A stretch of 64,000 bases of DNA, taken from Brucella anthropi ATCC 49188 (lineage in GTDB: Bacteria > Pseudomonadota > Alphaproteobacteria > Rhizobiales > Rhizobiaceae). The stretch's first letter is position 1. Each line of letters opens with the position of its first letter. The translations under genes were made by a program, and so were the position numbers. Positions 59,708 to 64,000 of this stretch are shown here, one piece after another. The notes beneath the pieces are model-generated. The model ran no database searches. It saw only the letters and a program-made list of their open reading frames with translations, and had not been told where the DNA came from. Where the stretch lies: positions 2,404,001 through 2,468,000 of the forward strand of contig NC_009667.1 in the NCBI RefSeq assembly GCF_000017405.1, read 5' to 3'.

Positions 59708-59740
59708 GTCGTCACTCCTTCATTTATCAATAAATGTGAT

Positions 59741-61024
59741 TCACGCAGTTTTCTCTATCCGCGTGAGGCCGCCCATGTATGGCTGCAATGCTTCAGGAAT
59801 ATGAATGCTGCCATCTTCTTCCTGATAATTTTCCATGACGGCAATCAGCGCGCGTCCGACGGCGACACCCGAACCGTTCAACGTATGCACGAAACGGGTC
59901 GATTTCTCGCCTTCCGGACGATAGCGGGCATTCATGCGACGCCCCTGGAAATCACCGCAGACCGAGCAGCTCGAGATTTCGCGATAAGTGTTCTGGCCGG
60001 GCAGCCATACTTCAATATCGTAGGTCTTCTGTGCGCCGAAGCCCATGTCGCCGGTGCAGAGCACGACGGTACGGAACGGCAGGCCAAGGCGCTTCAGCAC
60101 CTCTTCCGCACAAGCGGTCATGCGCTCATGCTCTGCGATCGAGCTGTCGGCATCGGTGATCGACACCATTTCCACTTTCAGGAACTGGTGCTGGCGCAGC
60201 ATGCCGCGTGTGTCGCGACCGGCAGAACCCGCTTCCGAACGGAAGCATGGGGTCAGCGCCGTGTAGCGCTGGGGGAGCGACTTGGTATCGACGATTTCAT
60301 CTGCAACCAGATTGGTCAGCGGAACTTCGGCGGTTGGAATCAGCCAGCGACCATCCGTCGTGCGGAACAGATCTTCCGAAAATTTCGGCAGCTGGCCGGT
60401 GCCATAGACAGCTTCATCGCGCACCATCAGCGGCGGCATCGTTTCGGTATAGCCATGTTCCATGGTGTGCAGGTCGAGCATGAACTGGCCAAGCGCACGT
60501 TCGAGGCGTGCAAGCGACCCCTTCAACACGGTAAAGCGCGAACCTGCGAGCTTTGCAGCGCGTTCAAAATCCATGTAACCGAGCGCCTCGCCCAACTCGA
60601 AATGTTCTTTCGGCTGAAAGGCAAAGTTTCGCTGGTTGCCGACGCGACGAACTTCGACATTGTCGCTTTCGTCCTTGCCAAGTGGCACGTCTTCGAGCGG
60701 AATATTGGGAATGGTCGACAGAGCGTCGTTCAGTTCCTTGGTCAGGCGACGCTCTTCGTCCTCAGCCTGCGCAAGAAAATCCTTCAACTCGGCGACTTCG
60801 GCCTTCAGCTTGTCAGCCGTTGCTGCGTCCTTCGCAGCCATGGCCTTGCCGATTTCCTTCGAAGCGGCATTGCGGCGCTCCTGCGCAGCCTGAACCTTGC
60901 CGACATATTCGCGGCGTTTTTCGTCCAGCGCCATCAATTCGGACGACAGCGACTGAGCCCCACGCTTGGCAAGCGCCTTGTCGAGGGTTTCAGGGTTTTC
61001 GCGAATCCATTTGATGTCGAGCAT
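59741..61024 (-). CDS. serS: Seryl-tRNA synthetase
   Basis: A 427-residue class II synthetase. The N-terminal tRNA-binding coiled coil is visible ([20 protein letters not shown]...). Motif 2 is [20 protein letters not shown] and motif 3 [20 protein letters not shown]. The start is [18 protein letters not shown] at 61024. It lies between tatC and surE. Confidence 0.97.
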   Translation of the reverse strand: MLDIKWIRENPETLDKALAKRGAQSLSSELMALDEKRREYVGKVQAAQERRNAASKEIGKAMAAKDAATADKLKAEVAELKDFLAQAEDEERRLTKELNDALSTIPNIPLEDVPLGKDESDNVEVRRVGNQRNFAFQPKEHFELGEALGYMDFERAAKLAGSRFTVLKGSLARLERALGQFMLDLHTMEHGYTETMPPLMVRDEAVYGTGQLPKFSEDLFRTTDGRWLIPTAEVPLTNLVADEIVDTKSLPQRYTALTPCFRSEAGSAGRDTRGMLRQHQFLKVEMVSITDADSSIAEHERMTACAEEVLKRLGLPFRTVVLCTGDMGFGAQKTYDIEVWLPGQNTYREISSCSVCGDFQGRRMNARYRPEGEKSTRFVHTLNGSGVAVGRALIAVMENYQEEDGSIHIPEALQPYMGGLTRIEKTA

Positions 61025-61099
61025 GGGAAAAGCCGTTTCGTGAAATTGAACAGAAGCGAGGCCGCACAACCTGCAACCTCACAGTATTATCGTGACAAA

Positions 61100-61924
61100 T
61101 CAGGACGATGAAGCGTTGTTTTCAGCGTCGGAAGCTTCCTGCGCCTCATCCCGCTTCTTCTCGATCATGCGAGCCACGATGATTGAAATCTCGTAGAGAA
61201 GGATTGTTGGCAAGGCAAGGCCGATCTGGCTCGCCGGATCGGGCGGGGTCAAGACCGCTGCAACGACGAAAGCAATGACAATTGCATATTTGCGCTTGTC
61301 CTTCAGGCCAGCCGACGTCACCAGTCCGACACGGGCCATCAGGCTCGTTACCACCGGCAGCTGGAAGACCAGACCGAACGCAAAGATGAGCGTCATGATA
61401 AGGCTCAGATATTCCGATACCTTCGGCAGGAGAGAAATCTGCACTTCACCGGCGCCGCCAGTCTGCTGCATTGCGAGGAAGAACCACATCACCATCGGCG
61501 TGAAGAAGAAGTAGACGAGCGCGCCGCCTGTCAAAAACAGGATCGGCGATGCAATCAGGAACGGCAGAAACGCCATGCGCTCATGCTTGTAGAGGCCGGG
61601 CGCCACAAACTTGTAAATCTGTGCTGCAATGATCGGAAATGCCAGCACGATGCCGCCGAACATGGCCACCTTCACCTGTGTGAAGAAGAATTCCTGCGGC
61701 GCGGTATAGATCAGTTCCGCTTTCGAGCGATCCATGCCCGCCCAGTCGAGCGCCCATTGATAAGGCACGACAAGCAGGTTGAAGAGCTGTTTGGCAAAAG
61801 CGAAACAGAAAATAAATGCCACGAAAAATGCCAGAATTGCCCAGATCAGGCGGCGGCGCAGCTCGATCAGGTGCTCAAGCAGAGGCGCTGCGCTCTGTTC
61901 GATTTCGTCCTCGTCGCGTGTCAC
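61100..61924 (-). CDS. tatC: Twin-arginine translocase subunit TatC
   Basis: A 274-residue receptor of the Tat system with six membrane segments. It shows LLEHLIELRRRLIWAILAFF (the Tat signal-binding N-terminal motif), APQEFFFTQVKVAMFGGIVL and FGLVFQLPVVTSLMARVGLV. Its start overlaps the tatB stop by four bases. Confidence 0.96.
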   Translation of the reverse strand: MTRDEDEIEQSAAPLLEHLIELRRRLIWAILAFFVAFIFCFAFAKQLFNLLVVPYQWALDWAGMDRSKAELIYTAPQEFFFTQVKVAMFGGIVLAFPIIAAQIYKFVAPGLYKHERMAFLPFLIASPILFLTGGALVYFFFTPMVMWFFLAMQQTGGAGEVQISLLPKVSEYLSLIMTLIFAFGLVFQLPVVTSLMARVGLVTSAGLKDKRKYAIVIAFVVAAVLTPPDPASQIGLALPTILLYEISIIVARMIEKKRDEAQEASDAENNASSS

Positions 61925-62541
61925 GCTTTGGTTCCTGTCTTCTTCGTGGTCTTCTTGGCAGTTGTGGCGGCAGCAGCCTTGACCGTTCCAGCCTTTGCCG
62001 TTTCCGCTTTTGCCGCCGCGGGCTTTCGGGGAGCCGGCTTTGCAACGGAAGCCGCCTTCGGCGCAGCCTTCGTTTTGGCTACAGTGACTTCGGTCACTTT
62101 GGTTTCGGCCTTCGGTGCAGTCTTTCGGGTCGCCTTCTTGGGCGCTGCGGCTTTTTCCACAGCAGGCGGAACCGGTGCGCCACCGGCATCAACCGGCGTC
62201 GTCACTTCAGCGACTTTTTCAGGTGTCGCCGGAGACATGGAAGACGTGGACTGAAGGCCCGAGCGCAGATCCTCGCCCGCACTTCGAATCGGATCGAATA
62301 CCTGCGTGATCTTCGAGCGCGGGTCTAGCTTGCGGGTCTCGTCGATGATGTTCTTGACGTCGTCAAGCTCAGCCTCTTTCAAGGCTTCGTCGAACTGCTG
62401 CTTGAACTCATTGGCGGTGGCACGCATGCGCGCTGTCGCCTTGCCGAATGCACGCAGCATTTTCGGCAAATCCTTGGGACCGACCACCACGATCATCACG
62501 ATCGCAATAATCAGAAGTTCAGACCAACCGATGTCGAACAT
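61921..62541 (-). CDS. tatB: Twin-arginine translocase subunit TatB
   Basis: A 206-residue TatB with MFDIGWSELLIIAIVMIVVV, the membrane anchor, GPKDLPKMLRAFGKATARMR, and a long Lys/Ala-rich C-terminal tail (KAAAPKKATRKTAPKAETKV). The ATG at 62541 is preferred to an upstream start. The Lys/Ala tail is longer than in E. coli TatB. Confidence 0.95.
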   Translation of the reverse strand: MFDIGWSELLIIAIVMIVVVGPKDLPKMLRAFGKATARMRATANEFKQQFDEALKEAELDDVKNIIDETRKLDPRSKITQVFDPIRSAGEDLRSGLQSTSSMSPATPEKVAEVTTPVDAGGAPVPPAVEKAAAPKKATRKTAPKAETKVTEVTVAKTKAAPKAASVAKPAPRKPAAAKAETAKAGTVKAAAATTAKKTTKKTGTKA

Positions 62542-62660
62542 ATTCTTGATACCCCGCGCAATTCGCGCGCGCGTCCCGTCTTTCGGCGGAAAACCGCACT
62601 TGTAAATGGCAAAATATGCTGCGCGCGCTTGCACGTGCACAGCATGCTTTATCCGTTAGA

Positions 62661-62891
62661 TCAGGACTTGGTGGTTTTCTTGACGTCGTTGACGGTTTCG
62701 TCAGCCTTGGCGTCGATCGTACGACCCGAATCCCGCGCGTCATCCTTGGCGTCTTCGTCGGACATGCCCTGCTTGAAGTTCTTGATGCCCTTGGCAACAT
62801 CACCCATCAGCTCGGGAATCTTGCCGCGGCCAAACAGAAGAAGGACAACCGCCAGGACGATCAGCCAGTGCCAGATGGAAAAGCTACCCAT
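62661..62891 (-). CDS. tatA: Twin-arginine translocase subunit TatA
   Basis: A 76-residue Tat[21 protein letters not shown] then [20 protein letters not shown], and an acidic tail. It forms the Tat pore. First gene of the tatABC cluster, 119 bases before tatB. Confidence 0.96.
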   Translation of the reverse strand: MGSFSIWHWLIVLAVVLLLFGRGKIPELMGDVAKGIKNFKQGMSDEDAKDDARDSGRTIDAKADETVNDVKKTTKS

Positions 62892-63036
62892 TTTATTCCT
62901 CTCATTGCCGCGAACGCGCGGCATGTTCCTGCAATGCCAGTTACGATTTAAGCGCTTTCAACAAATCTTTCAAACAGAAGTGTGACGGTGAACGGCTTTG
63001 CGACAAATAAAATTGGCTCCAAAGGCCATACTGAGA

Positions 63037-63765
63037 CTATTCACCGCGTGGGGCGAGCAAGCCAAGGCTTTCCAGATCGATATCTTCGAGCGGCTCTTCG
63101 TCTTCTGTCAGCTCATCCGGGTCGATATTCGGCACCGGAACGGCAAAGCTCGATGGCATACGTGCCGAGAGCAGCCCTGCCCCGCGCAGCTCTTCCAGTC
63201 CCGGCAAATCGCGGATTTCCGGAAGGCCGAAATGGTCGAGAAACGAGTCGGTCGTGCCATAGGTGACCGGACGACCGGGCGTACGACGGCGTCCGCGCAA
63301 TTTGATCCAGCCGGTCTCCATGAGGACATCCAGTGTGCCCTTTGAGGTCTCCACACCGCGGATATCTTCCAGCTCGGCGCGCGTGACCGGCTGGTGATAG
63401 GCGATGATGGCAAGCACTTCCATCGCGGCGCGGGACAGCTTGCGCTGCTGCACAGCTTCGCGGCTCATAAGAAAGGCGAGATCGGGTGCCGTACGGAACG
63501 CCCACGCACTGCCAACCTGAACAAGGTGCACGCCGCGCGTTTCATATATTTTCTGCAAATGTTTCAACACTGGCGCGACGTCAACATTGGCAGGCAGACG
63601 TTCGGCCAATGCGCGTTCGGAAACCGGTTCAGAGGACGCAAAAACAATGGCCTCGACAATGCGCGCAAGATCAGCAAGCCCCTGCGTCAAGACAGAAACT
63701 TCCGTTTCGATCTGATCGTCGTCACTATCGATTTCAGCCAGATTTCGACGTTCCGCCTCAGACAT
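63037..63765 (-). CDS. scpB: Segregation and condensation protein B
   Basis: A 242-residue winged-helix subunit of the SMC-ScpAB complex (ARIVEAIVFASSEPVSERAL; AFRTAPDLAFLMSREAVQQR; LAIIAYHQPVTRAELEDIRG; LMETGWIKLRGRRRTPGRPV). Start MSEAERRNLAEID at 63765, overlapping the scpA end by eight bases. Confidence 0.95.
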   Translation of the reverse strand: MSEAERRNLAEIDSDDDQIETEVSVLTQGLADLARIVEAIVFASSEPVSERALAERLPANVDVAPVLKHLQKIYETRGVHLVQVGSAWAFRTAPDLAFLMSREAVQQRKLSRAAMEVLAIIAYHQPVTRAELEDIRGVETSKGTLDVLMETGWIKLRGRRRTPGRPVTYGTTDSFLDHFGLPEIRDLPGLEELRGAGLLSARMPSSFAVPVPNIDPDELTEDEEPLEDIDLESLGLLAPRGE

Positions 63766-64000
63766 CCTCGTCCTCATCCAATTCGCTGATATCTCCTGTC
63801 GCCCGGATATAGATCGGCTCGAAAGGAGCGTTTTGCCTGACTTCCAGTTTGCCTTCACGCACAAGCTCAAGACTGGCGGCGAAGGAACTCGCGAGCGCCG
63901 AAGCTCTTTCTCGGGGCGAAAGCGTATAATCGATCAGGAAGCGATCGAGAGAAATCCAGTCGCCCACCGATCCCATCAAACGCACGAGCGCCACACGAGC
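63758..64000 (-). CDS. scpA: Segregation and condensation protein A, N-terminal part beyond window
   Basis: Only the last 80 residues are visible: LIDYTLSPRERASALASSFA, ASLELVREGKLEVRQNAPFE, then PIYIRATGDISELDEDEDV. This is the C-terminal winged helix of ScpA, which closes the SMC ring with ScpB. The gene continues to the right. Confidence 0.9.
   Translation of the reverse strand, partial: ARVALVRLMGSVGDWISLDRFLIDYTLSPRERASALASSFAASLELVREGKLEVRQNAPFEPIYIRATGDISELDEDEDV

Noticed and set aside
58985..61111. 708-codon plus-strand frame antisense to surE and serS
   Set aside because: Both genes on the minus strand are certain and complete; the long frame results from GC-rich codon bias.

Overview
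The window is chromosomal DNA of an alphaproteobacterium of the order Hyphomicrobiales, most probably the Brucella/Ochrobactrum group. This is judged from protein sequences and gene order (gatB, tig, tRNA-Leu, trmFO, squalene synthase/Mth938/secDF/yajC, nlpD, pcm, surE, serS, tatCBA, scpBA). The NDUFA12 complex I subunit, the DUF1127 gene with its CCUCCUCC stem-loop RNAs, and a GTTC-N7-GTTC SOS box all fit that placement. It is a host backbone split by one apparently complete prophage.

Host left flank (1-4845): a DUF2155 exported protein cut by the window edge, NDUFA12, a GNAT acetyltransferase coupled to gatB, and tig (trigger factor).

Prophage (about 4846-47481, roughly 42.6 kb): it is inserted in the 3' end of a tRNA-Leu(UAG) gene. 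A 14-bp core is duplicated at both ends, and 12-bp tandem repeats, probably integrase arm sites, lie just inside each end. From left to right it carries: a plus-strand accessory locus with a proteasome-like Ntn-hydrolase candidate and an SOS-boxed Y-family polymerase; a long minus-strand late operon read from about 33 kb down to 8.9 kb; a minus-strand early operon (NusG-like protein, replication protein with internal iterons, two DNA methyltransferases, PD-(D/E)XK nuclease, CII-like regulator); a Cro/CI switch at 39.3-40.6 kb; and a plus-strand operon of small genes ending at the integrase. The late operon encodes a lambda-type head (Nu1/GpA terminase, gpW, portal, prohead protease, capsid, DUF2190), a P2-type contractile tail (V, PAAR, W, J, I, fibre, sheath, tube, E/E', tape measure, U, X, D) and lysis genes (holin, SAR endolysin, overlapping spanins). 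The virion should therefore be a myovirus with a mosaic genome.

The most unusual items are: the Ntn-hydrolase candidate; an initiator-like tRNA-Met (C1 x A72) lying inside the Cro-like reading frame; a protein with twenty exact 27-bp repeats open in all six frames; a sliding-clamp-like protein; a NusG paralogue followed by an intrinsic terminator in front of the late operon; and, in the host part, a DUF1127 gene followed by four stem-loops with CCUCCUCC loops (CcsR/cuckoo type).

Host right flank (47482-64000): GDYXXLXY and DUF2157 membrane proteins; DUF1127 with its RNA array; trmFO; an operon yajC-secDF-Mth938-squalene synthase homologue (the last two match mitochondrial complex I assembly factors NDUFAF3 and NDUFAF6); a DUF815 ATPase; and a minus-strand cluster scpA-scpB-tatA-tatB-tatC-serS-surE-pcm-nlpD. 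All calls come from reading the sequence; no database search was run.
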